Assembly: GCA_910586765.1 (NCBI GenBank)
Contig: CAJUJJ010000001.1
Coordinates: 124,001-188,000, forward strand
DNA length: 64,000 nt
DNA from: an uncultured Clostridia bacterium
GTDB taxonomy: Bacteria; Bacillota; Clostridia; Lachnospirales; Anaerotignaceae
Reading direction: 5' to 3'
Shown: one piece after another, positions 33,855-42,438 of the stretch
Layout of the letters: each line of letters begins with the position of its first letter
How positions within the stretch are numbered: the first letter of the stretch is position 1
Made by a program: the position numbers and the translations under genes
Notes under the pieces: model-generated
What the model was told of the DNA's origin: nothing
The model's input: the letters and a program-made list of their open reading frames with translations, nothing else
Database searches by the model: none

Positions 33855-36302
33855 TTATACAACATTTACAGGGTTCATTGTCAAATTTAAAAGCACGTCC
33901 CATTTTTTATGAGAATACCATTTTTCACAGCAATATATTACAAACTGACGCAATAGTTCTTCCTCAGTACATTTTATCAACAATCTCCAACGATATTCTT
34001 GACGAAATTTAGAAAGTATTGCTGGTGTAGGGCCTAATATTTCAAATTGCTTTTTACGATTATAATATAACATAATATCTGTTAAATACCTAGCACTTTC
34101 TATTACTTCCTTTTCATTTTTTCCTGAAAACACTACAGTAAAAATATTACAATAAGGAGGGTAATTCATCATTTTGCGAATTTGTATTTCTTGTTCATAA
34201 AATGCTTCATAATCTTGTCTTGCTGCTAATAAAATACTATAATGTTCTGGCGAATAAGTTTGTATAAATACCTCTCCTGATAATTCGTCACGCCCCGCTC
34301 TGCCTGCTGCTTGTGTAATAAGCTGAAAACTAATTTCGCTTGCTCTATAGCTTGCCATATGCAATGACAAATCTGCTGCTAGTATTCCCACTAATGTAAC
34401 ATTTGGAAAATCATGTCCTTTTGCAATCATTTGTGTACCTATCAATATATCTGCTTTTCCTTTTCCAAACTGTTCTAATATTTTTTGATGACTATTTTTA
34501 GATGTGGTGGTATCTAAATCCATACGCAATACAGTAGCTTCTGGAAATATTTTTTTAATTTCTTGTTCTATTTTTTGTGTTCCTGTTCCAAAATATTTAA
34601 TATATTTTGAACCACAAACTGGACAAACAGAAGGATTTTGTATTCTTTCTCCACAGTAATGACACACAAGTTCTTGTTCTGAATAGTGATACGTATATGC
34701 AATATCACACTGGTTACATTTCATAACATGTCCACACTGTCTACAAGACACAAATGTTGCATATCCTCTCCTATTTAAAAAAAGTATTGTTTGTCTTTTA
34801 TTTTGTATATTTTGCTTCATTGCTTCTAAAAGTTGTCTGCTGAACACAGAACGGTTTCCTTCTTCTAATTCTTGACGCATATCTGTTACAGTGACATGAG
34901 GTAAATGACTTCCTTTTGTTCTATTTTTTAATGTTAAAAGCGTATATTCTCCTGTTATTGCTTTGTGATATGTGACTAAATCTGGTGTGGCACTTCCCAT
35001 TAAAAGTAAACACCCTGTCATACGACTCATTTGCATTGCCACTTCTCTTGCATCATATTTCGGCGTGGTATCAGAACGATAACTACTTTCATGTTCCTCA
35101 TCTATTATAATCATTCCTAAATTATCAAATGGCATAAAAAGTGCAGAACGTGGGCCAATAATAATGGAAATTTCTTTTTCTTTTGCTTTTTTCCATTGGT
35201 CATATCTTTCGCCATAATTTAACCTACTATGTGTAACAGAAACTTTTTCACCAAAACGTGACAAAAATCTTTCTACCATAAGCGGTGTCAATGAAATTTC
35301 AGGTACTAATACAATCGCTTGTTGTCCTTTTTGAATTACTTTTTCAATCATTTGCATATAAATCTCTGTTTTTCCACTCCCTGTAATACCATGCAACAAC
35401 ACAGGCTTTTTTTGTTTTTGTTCTAATAAATCAGTTAATACTGTAAGCACTTGTTTCTGTTCTTGTGTTGGTATAAACTTTTCTGTAAGCAATACATTGC
35501 TTTTTGTTACTTGTCTTTTTTCTATCTTTTTAATTTGTTTTAAAACATTTTTTTTCAGCAATGTTTTAATAGGGGAGTCTGTCAAAAATAATTCTTGTTT
35601 TAATTGGTTTGCTGTCACTTCTTTGCCATCTGCTAAATATTCCATTATTCTTTTTTGTGCTAACATATTCGCTTTAATTTGTGCTTTTTCCCATGTTTCT
35701 TTTATAGCAATATCATTATCACTTAATGTATACAATATCACTTGTTTTTCATAGCTTTTTTGTTTTATATTTTGTTTTAAAACAATCATTTCTTTTTCTT
35801 TTAAATATTGTATGGCATTTTGTGTATTTTTTCCAAGTTCTTCTTCTACTTCTTCTATAGAAGCAGTTCCTTGTTTTTGTTTTAAAAAGTCAATTAAATT
35901 TTTTTCAATAGAAGAAATAAAAATGCCTTCTTCTGCTTCTTTTTTTAAAACAATTTGCCATTGAAATTTTGTTTTTATTCCTGCTGGCATCATTGTTTGA
36001 AGACATTGACTTAATGTACAAAAATATTTTTTTTGCATCCATTGTGCAAGAAGTATACTTTCTTTTGTAAAAATAGGTTTTCCTTCATCAAGCACTTTTA
36101 TAATAGATTTTAATTTTTGTGATGGTACTTCTGTTTGTTCTGCCACATCTACAACGTAACCTTCTGTACTTTTATTTCCTTTGCCAAAAGGAACTATCAC
36201 ACGAACACCTACACAAAGAGGACAATATTGTTGTGGTACAAAATAATCAAATACTTTATCCACTTCTTTATTTTTTAGACTTAATATGACCTTTGCATAC
36301 AT
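33855..36302 (-). CDS. priA: Primosomal protein N' (PriA helicase)
   Basis: Restarts collapsed replication forks by loading the replisome. 815 residues: N-terminal DNA-binding domain, Walker A GITGSGKTEIY, DEEHESSY (motif II), a zinc-binding insert with CRQCGHVMKCNQCD, CHYCGE and CPVCG, then QAAGRAGRD (motif VI) and the C-terminal domain. AGAGGG before ATG. It lies between a terminator downstream of rpoZ and the Cys-rich gene. Confidence 0.96.
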   Translation of the reverse strand: MYAKVILSLKNKEVDKVFDYFVPQQYCPLCVGVRVIVPFGKGNKSTEGYVVDVAEQTEVPSQKLKSIIKVLDEGKPIFTKESILLAQWMQKKYFCTLSQCLQTMMPAGIKTKFQWQIVLKKEAEEGIFISSIEKNLIDFLKQKQGTASIEEVEEELGKNTQNAIQYLKEKEMIVLKQNIKQKSYEKQVILYTLSDNDIAIKETWEKAQIKANMLAQKRIMEYLADGKEVTANQLKQELFLTDSPIKTLLKKNVLKQIKKIEKRQVTKSNVLLTEKFIPTQEQKQVLTVLTDLLEQKQKKPVLLHGITGSGKTEIYMQMIEKVIQKGQQAIVLVPEISLTPLMVERFLSRFGEKVSVTHSRLNYGERYDQWKKAKEKEISIIIGPRSALFMPFDNLGMIIIDEEHESSYRSDTTPKYDAREVAMQMSRMTGCLLLMGSATPDLVTYHKAITGEYTLLTLKNRTKGSHLPHVTVTDMRQELEEGNRSVFSRQLLEAMKQNIQNKRQTILFLNRRGYATFVSCRQCGHVMKCNQCDIAYTYHYSEQELVCHYCGERIQNPSVCPVCGSKYIKYFGTGTQKIEQEIKKIFPEATVLRMDLDTTTSKNSHQKILEQFGKGKADILIGTQMIAKGHDFPNVTLVGILAADLSLHMASYRASEISFQLITQAAGRAGRDELSGEVFIQTYSPEHYSILLAARQDYEAFYEQEIQIRKMMNYPPYCNIFTVVFSGKNEKEVIESARYLTDIMLYYNRKKQFEILGPTPAILSKFRQEYRWRLLIKCTEEELLRQFVIYCCEKWYSHKKWDVLLNLTMNPVNVV

Positions 36303-36374
36303 AATATTTGCCCTCTTTCTGTTTTACAATTTTTCACAATGTCCTCTGTAAAAACAAACTACTATATTTTGCCA

Positions 36375-36406
36375 AATAAAGGGAAACTAATTTCTATCAG
36401 TTTCCC
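36375..36406 (-). terminator. Intrinsic terminator between rpoZ and priA
   Basis: Minus strand GGGAAACT and AGTTTCCC with a ten-base loop, then TTTATTT. It separates the yicC-remA-gmk-rpoZ transcript from priA. Confidence 0.75.
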
Positions 36407-36447
36407 TCATACTGTCAAAAAACAATTTTTACATTATTATATGTTTT

Positions 36448-36720
36448 TTATTCTTCTGTGTCTTCTTGCCAAATATCTTCCTCTTTTTGTGAGGAAGTAT
36501 TTTGTATAATTTTAATTTTTCCTTCCCAAAGCTCATTTACAGCAATGGAAACAGAACGGTCTACTTTTGTTTTTGTTGTCATAGGTTCTTGCCCATCTAC
36601 TAATTGTCGTGCTCTTTTTGCTGCTGCAATTACAATGGTGTATCTGCTTCCTATTACATTTTCTGTATCTGCATCTTTATTTAATACTTCCAATAAATCA
36701 GAATAAGATGGTCTTAACAT
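36448..36720 (-). CDS. rpoZ: DNA-directed RNA polymerase omega subunit
   Basis: 90 residues. The omega core is clear: MLRPSYSDLL, NVIGSRYTIVIAAAKRARQL and VDRSVSIAVNELWEGKI. It helps fold and hold beta' in RNA polymerase. An acidic tail (about residues 75-90) follows. AAGGAGAG upstream. Directly follows gmk (15 bases), the normal gmk-rpoZ pair. Confidence 0.95.
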   Translation of the reverse strand: MLRPSYSDLLEVLNKDADTENVIGSRYTIVIAAAKRARQLVDGQEPMTTKTKVDRSVSIAVNELWEGKIKIIQNTSSQKEEDIWQEDTEE

Positions 36721-36735
36721 AACACAATCTCTCCT

Positions 36736-37335
36736 TTAAATAAAATTTTGTTTTATATTGATATTTCTACTGCTTTTCATACTTTCTGCTTTTACAATAG
36801 CACAAATTGCTTCTGCCGCAGCTTCTACTGTATCATTTATTACAATATAATCATACTGTGGCACAAATTCCATTTCTTCTATTGCTCTGTTCATACGGCG
36901 ATTTATTGTTTGTTTATCTTCTGTGCCCCTTTGTGTCAATCTTTTTTCAAGTTCTTTTATATCAGGTGGTACTAAAAACACTAATATACAATCAGAATAT
37001 AATTTTTTTATTTGTAAAGCACCTTGTACTTCAATTTCTAATATAACATTTTTTCCCTCTGCCATTTTTTGCTCTACATATTTTTTAGGGGTACCATAAT
37101 AATTACCACAAAATTCTGCCCACTCTAAAAGCTCATTTTGATTTTTCATTTTTTCAAATGTTTCTTTATCATAAAAATAATAATGTACTCCTTCTATTTC
37201 TCCAGTTCTTGGAGTACGGGTAGTTGCCGAAACAGATAAAGCAAAATTTTCTTTCTGTACCAATTCCTTTACAACAGTACCTTTTCCTGAACCAGAAGGC
37301 CCAGAAATAATTACTAACATTCCTTCCCTTTTCAT
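36736..37335 (-). CDS. gmk: Guanylate kinase
   Basis: Phosphorylates GMP to GDP. 199 residues with P-loop SGPSGSGKGTV, TTRTPRTGEIEGVHYYF, FLEWAEF-type LLEWAEFCGNYYGTP and IEVQGALQIKK. ATG overlaps the remA stop by four bases (ATGA), so translation is coupled. A second ATG five codons on has AAGGGAAGGA upstream, but alignment to known Gmk favours the first. Confidence 0.96.
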   Translation of the reverse strand: MKREGMLVIISGPSGSGKGTVVKELVQKENFALSVSATTRTPRTGEIEGVHYYFYDKETFEKMKNQNELLEWAEFCGNYYGTPKKYVEQKMAEGKNVILEIEVQGALQIKKLYSDCILVFLVPPDIKELEKRLTQRGTEDKQTINRRMNRAIEEMEFVPQYDYIVINDTVEAAAEAICAIVKAESMKSSRNINIKQNFI

Positions 37336-37619
37336 TCCTCTTGTATTCTCCCTTCAACAGCCTTCTCTGTCTGTTTTACTGAGTCCAATCTTCCCCCTAT
37401 CGTTACGGGTACATTAGGCGAAAGTATTACTTGTCCTGTATCCATTATAATAACACTTCTTGTTTTTCTACCATAAGTCGCATCAACAAGTATTCCTTTT
37501 TCTTTGGTTTCCTGCACAATTCTTTTAATTGGTGCGGAGTCTGGACTTAATATGGCTATAATATGATTTGCACAAACCATATTGCCATACCCTATATTTA
37601 AAAATTGTATGCAATCCAT
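37332..37619 (-). CDS. remA: RemA/RemB-family regulator (DUF370)
   Basis: 95 residues. RemA is a DNA-binding activator of biofilm matrix and osmoprotection genes in Bacillus; it sits beside gmk in most Firmicutes. The core FLNIGYGNMVCANHIIAI, SPDSAPIKRIV and DATYGRKTRSVIIMD fits well. ATG 37619 has GGAG six bases upstream and gives a start (MDCIQFLNIG) like other RemA proteins; the ATG at 37631 is not favoured. The gene follows yicC closely and overlaps gmk. Confidence 0.93.
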   Translation of the reverse strand: MDCIQFLNIGYGNMVCANHIIAILSPDSAPIKRIVQETKEKGILVDATYGRKTRSVIIMDTGQVILSPNVPVTIGGRLDSVKQTEKAVEGRIQEE

Positions 37620-37630
37620 TTCTTTCTCCA

Positions 37631-38509
37631 TTATTCTATGTTTTGTATTTGTTCTCGTATTTTTTCAATTTCACTTTTCATTTCTATTGTAACACCAGTA
37701 ATTTCAATATCATTTGCTTTAGAGGCAATGGTATTGACTTCTCTATTCATTTCCTGCACTAAAAAATCTAATTTTCTACCAATTTGTCCTCCTTTTTGCA
37801 ATATGTCTTTTAACTGCACAATATGACTTTCTAGTCTTGTTACTTCTTCATCTATACAACTGCGGTCAGCAAATAGTGCTGTTTCCATAGCAATTCTTTG
37901 CTCATCTATTTCTACTGTAGACAAAAGTTCTTTTATTCTATTTTGCAGCTTTTGTTTATATTCATTTACTACAAAAGGGCATCTTTGTTTTATTGTTTCC
38001 AACATTATTTGTATTTGTTCTCTTTTATTTAAAATATCATTTACAAGTGCTGCTCCTTCTTTTTCTCTCATCTCTACAAACTTTGAAATTGCTTGTTCCA
38101 GTGCAGGTAAAAGTATTCTCCATAAAACATCTTCTTGTCCCTCTGTTTTTTCTACTGTAATGACATCAGCAAAACGTGCCACTAAATCTAATGTATTTTG
38201 AGAAGACACATCAAATTTTTGTTCTAATTCATGCAACTTTTCTATATATGCCATTGCCAAAGGCTCATTTATTTTTACAATAACATTATCGACAGAAAAT
38301 GTTTCAAATGTAATATATACATCTGTTTTTCCTCTTGCAATTTCTTTCATAATTCTTTTACGAATAGCATCTTCCATACCATTCATAAAACGTGGTAATT
38401 TTATAGATATATCATTATATCTGTGGTTTACAGATTTGATTTCTACTACAAAATGGCATTCCTCTGCCATATGCTCCCCTCTGCCATAACCTGTCATACT
38501 TCTTACCAT
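37631..38509 (-). CDS. yicC: YicC-family endoribonuclease
   Basis: 292 residues. YicC proteins are RNA-cleaving or RNase-adaptor proteins linked to small-RNA decay in E. coli and to stationary phase and sporulation. Conserved ends are MTGYGRG and EIKSVNHRYNDISIKLP at the N-terminus (YicC_N) and GRKLDFLVQEMNREVNTIASKAND at the C-terminus (DUF1732). AGAGGTAA upstream of the ATG. First gene of the yicC-remA-gmk-rpoZ operon, with a promoter about 120 bases upstream. Confidence 0.94.
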   Translation of the reverse strand: MVRSMTGYGRGEHMAEECHFVVEIKSVNHRYNDISIKLPRFMNGMEDAIRKRIMKEIARGKTDVYITFETFSVDNVIVKINEPLAMAYIEKLHELEQKFDVSSQNTLDLVARFADVITVEKTEGQEDVLWRILLPALEQAISKFVEMREKEGAALVNDILNKREQIQIMLETIKQRCPFVVNEYKQKLQNRIKELLSTVEIDEQRIAMETALFADRSCIDEEVTRLESHIVQLKDILQKGGQIGRKLDFLVQEMNREVNTIASKANDIEITGVTIEMKSEIEKIREQIQNIE

Positions 38510-38629
38510 ACTTTTTACCTCTTTTCTTCAAAGTACTTTTAAAAACAGACTTGTCTTTTGTATGGTTAAAATAGGTCAATATACTTTATTGTCTGTTCTT
38601 AGTATAAGTGTTTTTTTGTAATCTTTCCT

Positions 38630-38659
38630 ATTATATAATACTATGGCACTTTTTATCAA
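38630..38659 (-). promoter_or_regulatory. Sigma-A promoter for yicC-remA-gmk-rpoZ
   Basis: Minus strand TTGATA (38654-38659), an 18-base spacer and a perfect TATAAT (38630-38635). The leader of about 115 bases contains AACAGAC and, about 42 bases later, GTCTGTTTTT, a wide inverted repeat ending in a T-run that could act as an attenuator. Confidence 0.65.
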
Positions 38660-38782
38660 GTAAAATCAAAATAAATTCACTAATTTTAAACTGCAAATTG
38701 TTGTTTTTTATGGTATACTAATTTTTAAACTATCAAATACATTTTTAAATATATCTTTCATATACAAGAAAGGAGAGATATT

Positions 38783-40558
38783 ATGGCACTTGACGGCATC
38801 GCTGTTGCAGGCATTGTATCTGAATTAAATCAAAAATTATTGGGGGGAAGAATTGACAAAATATATCAGCCTTTATCTGATGAAATTCTTTTTACAGTAA
38901 GAAGCATAGGAGAAAACTTTAAAGTGCTTGTTTCTGCTAATTCTAATCACCCTCGTATTCATATGACACAAATACAAAAAGAAAATCCTATTTCTCCTCC
39001 TATGTTTTGTATGGTGATGAGAAAATATATTGCTGGAGGAAAAATTACTAAAATATATCAGCCTGATTTTGAAAGAATGATTGTTTTAGAAGTAGAATCT
39101 ATGAATGAATTAGGAGATATTACAGCAAAAAAACTCATATTAGAAATTATGGGAAAATACAGCAATTTTATTGTTACAGACGAAAACAACAAAATATTAG
39201 ATGCTATCAAAAGAGTTTCTCATGACAAAAGTTCTGTCAGAGAAGTGCTTCCTGGAAAAGAGTATTGTATGCCTCCATCACAGCACAAGCAAAACCCTCT
39301 TTTTATAACAAAAGAACATATTTTGAAACAATTAGAAAAACAATCTGGTGCTAAAGTACAAGAAGTACTTTACAAAAGTTATACAGGTATTAGTCCTATT
39401 TTTGCTAGTGAAATCTGTTTCAGAGCAAATGTACAACCTTCTTGCTTTTGTGAGCAACTTACACAACAAAATAAGGAAACTCTTTTTACTGTTTTTTATG
39501 ATATATTAGAGCAAATTAAAAAACAAGAATTTTCTCCTTATATTTATTATGAATTAGAAAAACAAAAGCTGTTAGATTTTAGCGTAATAGATATGAAGCA
39601 ATTTCAGTCATTTTCAAAACAAAAATATGAAACAATTTCAGAACTTTTAGAACAATTTTATGCTGAAAAAGACAATATCTATCACGTGCGTCAGAAATCA
39701 CACGATATGCGACGTATTTTAAATACAAACATAGAGCGTTGCGTTAAAAAGAAAGAGATACAAAAAAAGACAGAAAAAGAAGTAGCATCAAAAGATATAT
39801 GGAAGGTAAAAGGAGAACTATTGACTGCTAATATACATTCTATTCCCAAAGGTGTTACTACATTTCGTACTGTAAACTTTTATGATGTTGAATTAAAAGA
39901 AATTGACATTGCTATTGACCCTACTAAAACACCAGCAGAAAATGCTCAAAAATATTTTAGCAAATATAATAAAGCAAAAAGAACATTAGCAGCATTAGAA
40001 ATACAAAAAAAGCAAAATAATGAAGAATTAATTTATTTAGAAAGTATACTAAATTCTTTACAAGCTGCTAAAGAGGAGGCGGATTTAGACGAAATTCGTA
40101 CAGAATTAGCTGAACAAGGATATATGAAACGAAAAACTGCTAAAAAAAACAAATCTCAAAAACAAAAAAAGGCAAAACCATTACATTATGTTTCCTCTGA
40201 TGGTTTTGATATTTATGTAGGAAAAAGCAATATACAAAACGATGAATTGACATTACGTTTTGCACAAAGCAACGATATATGGCTTCATACAAAAGAAATT
40301 CCGGGCTCTCATGTTATTATTAAAACAAATGGCATAGATGTACCAGACAAAACACTTTTAGAAGCAGCTAATCTTTCTGCATATTTTAGTAAAAGCCAAA
40401 ATAGTTCTCAAGTACCTGTTGACTATACTTTTAAAAAATTTGTGAAAAAACCTAATGGTGCAAAACCAGGTATGGTAATATATGACAAATACAAAACAAT
40501 ATATATTACACCAAATGAAACTATGGTTAAAAATTTAGAAAATAAATCGTTATTTTAA
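38783..40558 (+). CDS. rqcH: Ribosome quality control protein RqcH (NFACT family)
   Basis: RqcH binds split 50S subunits carrying stalled peptidyl-tRNA and adds C-terminal Ala tails that mark the chain for degradation. 591 residues. NFACT-N domain with GGRIDKIYQP and HPRIHMTQ, a helix-hairpin-helix region, long coiled coils (about 280-450) and the NFACT-R domain with SSDGFDIYVGKS and NDIWLHTKEIPGSHVII. Older records call it a fibronectin-binding protein. AAAGGAGAG upstream. Single + strand gene followed by a strong terminator. Confidence 0.94.
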   Translation: MALDGIAVAGIVSELNQKLLGGRIDKIYQPLSDEILFTVRSIGENFKVLVSANSNHPRIHMTQIQKENPISPPMFCMVMRKYIAGGKITKIYQPDFERMIVLEVESMNELGDITAKKLILEIMGKYSNFIVTDENNKILDAIKRVSHDKSSVREVLPGKEYCMPPSQHKQNPLFITKEHILKQLEKQSGAKVQEVLYKSYTGISPIFASEICFRANVQPSCFCEQLTQQNKETLFTVFYDILEQIKKQEFSPYIYYELEKQKLLDFSVIDMKQFQSFSKQKYETISELLEQFYAEKDNIYHVRQKSHDMRRILNTNIERCVKKKEIQKKTEKEVASKDIWKVKGELLTANIHSIPKGVTTFRTVNFYDVELKEIDIAIDPTKTPAENAQKYFSKYNKAKRTLAALEIQKKQNNEELIYLESILNSLQAAKEEADLDEIRTELAEQGYMKRKTAKKNKSQKQKKAKPLHYVSSDGFDIYVGKSNIQNDELTLRFAQSNDIWLHTKEIPGSHVIIKTNGIDVPDKTLLEAANLSAYFSKSQNSSQVPVDYTFKKFVKKPNGAKPGMVIYDKYKTIYITPNETMVKNLENKSLF

Positions 40559-40587
40559 TTCCATAATATCCAAATAAATAATTTTAT

Positions 40588-40627
40588 AGATAGAAGCAAA
40601 GTGGAAACCACTTACTTCTATCTTTTA
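40588..40627 (+). terminator. Intrinsic terminator after rqcH
   Basis: AGATAGAAG, AAAGTGG / CCACTT, CTTCTATCT: a long nearly perfect stem with an AAA loop, then TTTTAT. Confidence 0.88.
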
Positions 40628-40653
40628 TCATAAAAGGAGGTATCAAACAAAAT

Positions 40654-41079
40654 ATGAAAAATAAAGAGATATTATTTATCATATTACTTAGTTTAATTCT
40701 TTGTTATCCTGTTATTTCAATACATATCTCTGAAAATAAACAAAGTGATATTTACAAAAACGCAGTAGAAGAATATAACGCAATTAATATTAATCCATAT
40801 TTTAATACCAAAGAGGCTTACGAAATGGGGCTTAATTCTTTAGGTAAACCTATTTTTAAAAATGCAAAAGGGGCTTTTAAACAAGCAATGTCAGACTTTA
40901 AAAAATCTTGTGAATTTTTAGAAACAGAATTACAATTCGGAACAGTACAATATAATTGGCAAGAGTATGTTCAACAAAGAGCATGGCAACCTCAATGTGA
41001 AGAAGAACTTCAATATGAGATGAATTTATTGTTTACTTTTTTGAATGTATATAAAAATAGTTTTGACCAGTTTTATTGA
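40654..41079 (+). CDS. Exported or membrane-anchored orphan protein
   Basis: 141 residues. The first 25 residues (KNKEILFIILLSLILCYPVISIH) form an uncleaved signal anchor or signal peptide; no lipobox is convincing. The rest is a charged, aromatic-rich alpha-helical domain outside the membrane (GAFKQAMSDFKKSCEFLETELQF, WQEYVQQRAWQPQCEEELQ) with two Cys. I do not recognise a family. AAAGGAGG upstream. It sits between the rqcH and spo0A terminators, so it has its own promoter or relies on readthrough. Confidence 0.6.
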   Translation: MKNKEILFIILLSLILCYPVISIHISENKQSDIYKNAVEEYNAININPYFNTKEAYEMGLNSLGKPIFKNAKGAFKQAMSDFKKSCEFLETELQFGTVQYNWQEYVQQRAWQPQCEEELQYEMNLLFTFLNVYKNSFDQFY

Positions 41080-41161
41080 TTAAATTTGTATATATGTAAT
41101 ATTTTTTATTGTATTATAATACAACATTATAACAATTATGACTGAAATAAATAGCATAAAT

Positions 41162-41185
41162 AAACCCAAGCAAAAGCTTGGGTTT
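41162..41185. terminator. Bidirectional terminator between the exported orphan and spo0A
   Basis: Perfect ten-pair stem AAACCCAAGC / GCTTGGGTTT with an AAAA loop, serving the convergent genes on either side. Confidence 0.85.
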
Positions 41186-41198
41186 ATCATTTATTTTA

Positions 41199-42002
41199 CT
41201 ATACTCTCAAGTATTCTGACATAATCGCTATAAATTGGCTATTTGTTGGCTTTTCTATAGGAGAATATCCTGCTAGTTCACTATAAACTTCTTTTCCTGT
41301 TCTTTTCCAAGCAGTTTCAATGGCATGACGCATTGCCCTTTCCACCTTTCCCGCTGTTGTATTATATTCTTTTGCAATGTCTGGATACAATCCTTTTGTC
41401 ATAGAAAGAATGGCATCTTTATTTTCTATTACCATCATAACGCCTTTTCTAATAAAATGGTATCCTTTTATACTTGCTGTAATTCCCATTTTATTTAACA
41501 ATTTCGAAATGACTGTTTCCAATTCATTTCTTTTTTGTTCTTCACAATTTGAATTTATCCTTTTTTGTAAATACTCTTTCTGTAATAAGTCAGTATGCTT
41601 TTGTACACTTTCTGTTCTTTTTTGTGTATTTAAAATTTGTGTAACTCTTTTTAGCAATATATTAGACTCTACAGGTTTTACCATATAATACATAGCACCT
41701 AAGTCTATAGCCTGCTTTACTACATCATCTGTACCAATTACAGATAAAATAATACAATTACTGTTAATCCTTTTTTTGCTTAATTCTTCTAATACCCATA
41801 GACCGTCTTTTTCCCCTAAAAGAACGTCCATTAATATCATATCTGGTCTTTTTTCTTCAGCCCTCTCCAAAGCTTTTTCCCCATTATCGACCATATCTAC
41901 TACTTCTACTTTTTCATCTTCTTCCAAGTATTTTTTTATACTTTTCATGTAATTTACGTCTCTGTCTGCTAAAAGTATTGTTTTTTTCAAAGTATTCAGC
42001 AT
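41199..42002 (-). CDS. spo0A: Sporulation master regulator Spo0A
   Basis: Response regulator that starts sporulation. 267 residues: receiver domain (about 8-125) with phosphoryl-acceptor Asp 59 (ILMDVLLGEKDGL) and Lys in MVKPVE; DNA-binding effector domain (about 150-267) with GYHFIRKGV, LYPDIAKEYNTTAGKVERAMRHAIETAW and KPTNSQFIA, the signature of Spo0A. Asp 13 is followed by Arg 14 where most Spo0A proteins have a second Asp. AAAGGAGG lies ten bases before ATG 42002; the frame to 42074 is not needed. No exact 0A box (TGNCGAA) was found upstream. spoIVB is not adjacent here as it is in most spore formers. Confidence 0.95.
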   Translation of the reverse strand: MLNTLKKTILLADRDVNYMKSIKKYLEEDEKVEVVDMVDNGEKALERAEEKRPDMILMDVLLGEKDGLWVLEELSKKRINSNCIILSVIGTDDVVKQAIDLGAMYYMVKPVESNILLKRVTQILNTQKRTESVQKHTDLLQKEYLQKRINSNCEEQKRNELETVISKLLNKMGITASIKGYHFIRKGVMMVIENKDAILSMTKGLYPDIAKEYNTTAGKVERAMRHAIETAWKRTGKEVYSELAGYSPIEKPTNSQFIAIMSEYLRV

Positions 42003-42438
42003 ATCATTGTTTCCTCCTTTTATCGTATTTTTAACTTCTTCAGTAAAAAATGCAACAAAATGAGTACTTTCCATAAAATTATAGTTAAGAAAGCATTCCC
42101 TTTCTCATTTTTTTATGCATAATATCATTATATAACTCGTTATAATTTTTTTCTACAAAATTGCACGAAAAGTACGTTTTTCTTCTTGAAAAGTATCTTT
42201 TTCTGTATTTTATTTCGATTTGTGACTTTTTAAAATTATAAAATGGGTTTTATTCCTTTTTTTTACATTTTTATATTATAAATATTTATTAATTTATTAC
42301 TAAAGTCTTTGTTTAAAAAATTTCAAAAACAAGTATAAACTATGTTTTATTACTCTTTCTTGACTTTATTCTCATTACTCGTATAATATATTTATAACAA
42401 ATTATATTTCAAATAATTACAAAGGAGGATACTTTTTT
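42003..42438. other. Divergent intergenic region between spo0A and the deaminase gene
   Basis: 436 very AT-rich bases. It holds the promoter at 42360-42387 for the + strand gene. For spo0A I found no clear sigma-A or sigma-H promoter; ACTTTTCGTGCAA on the minus strand resembles part of an 0A box but lacks the core. A TACTTTTC direct repeat occurs twice there (about 42170-42200). Confidence 0.4.
42360..42387 (+). promoter_or_regulatory. Sigma-A promoter for the deaminase gene
   Basis: TTGACT (42360-42365), a 16-base spacer and a perfect TATAAT (42382-42387), about 50 bases before the ATG and the AAAGGAGG site. Confidence 0.75.

Noticed and set aside
42003..42438. 0A box for Spo0A autoregulation
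   Set aside because: Only a partial match (TTTTCG without the following ACA) was seen, so no feature was called.
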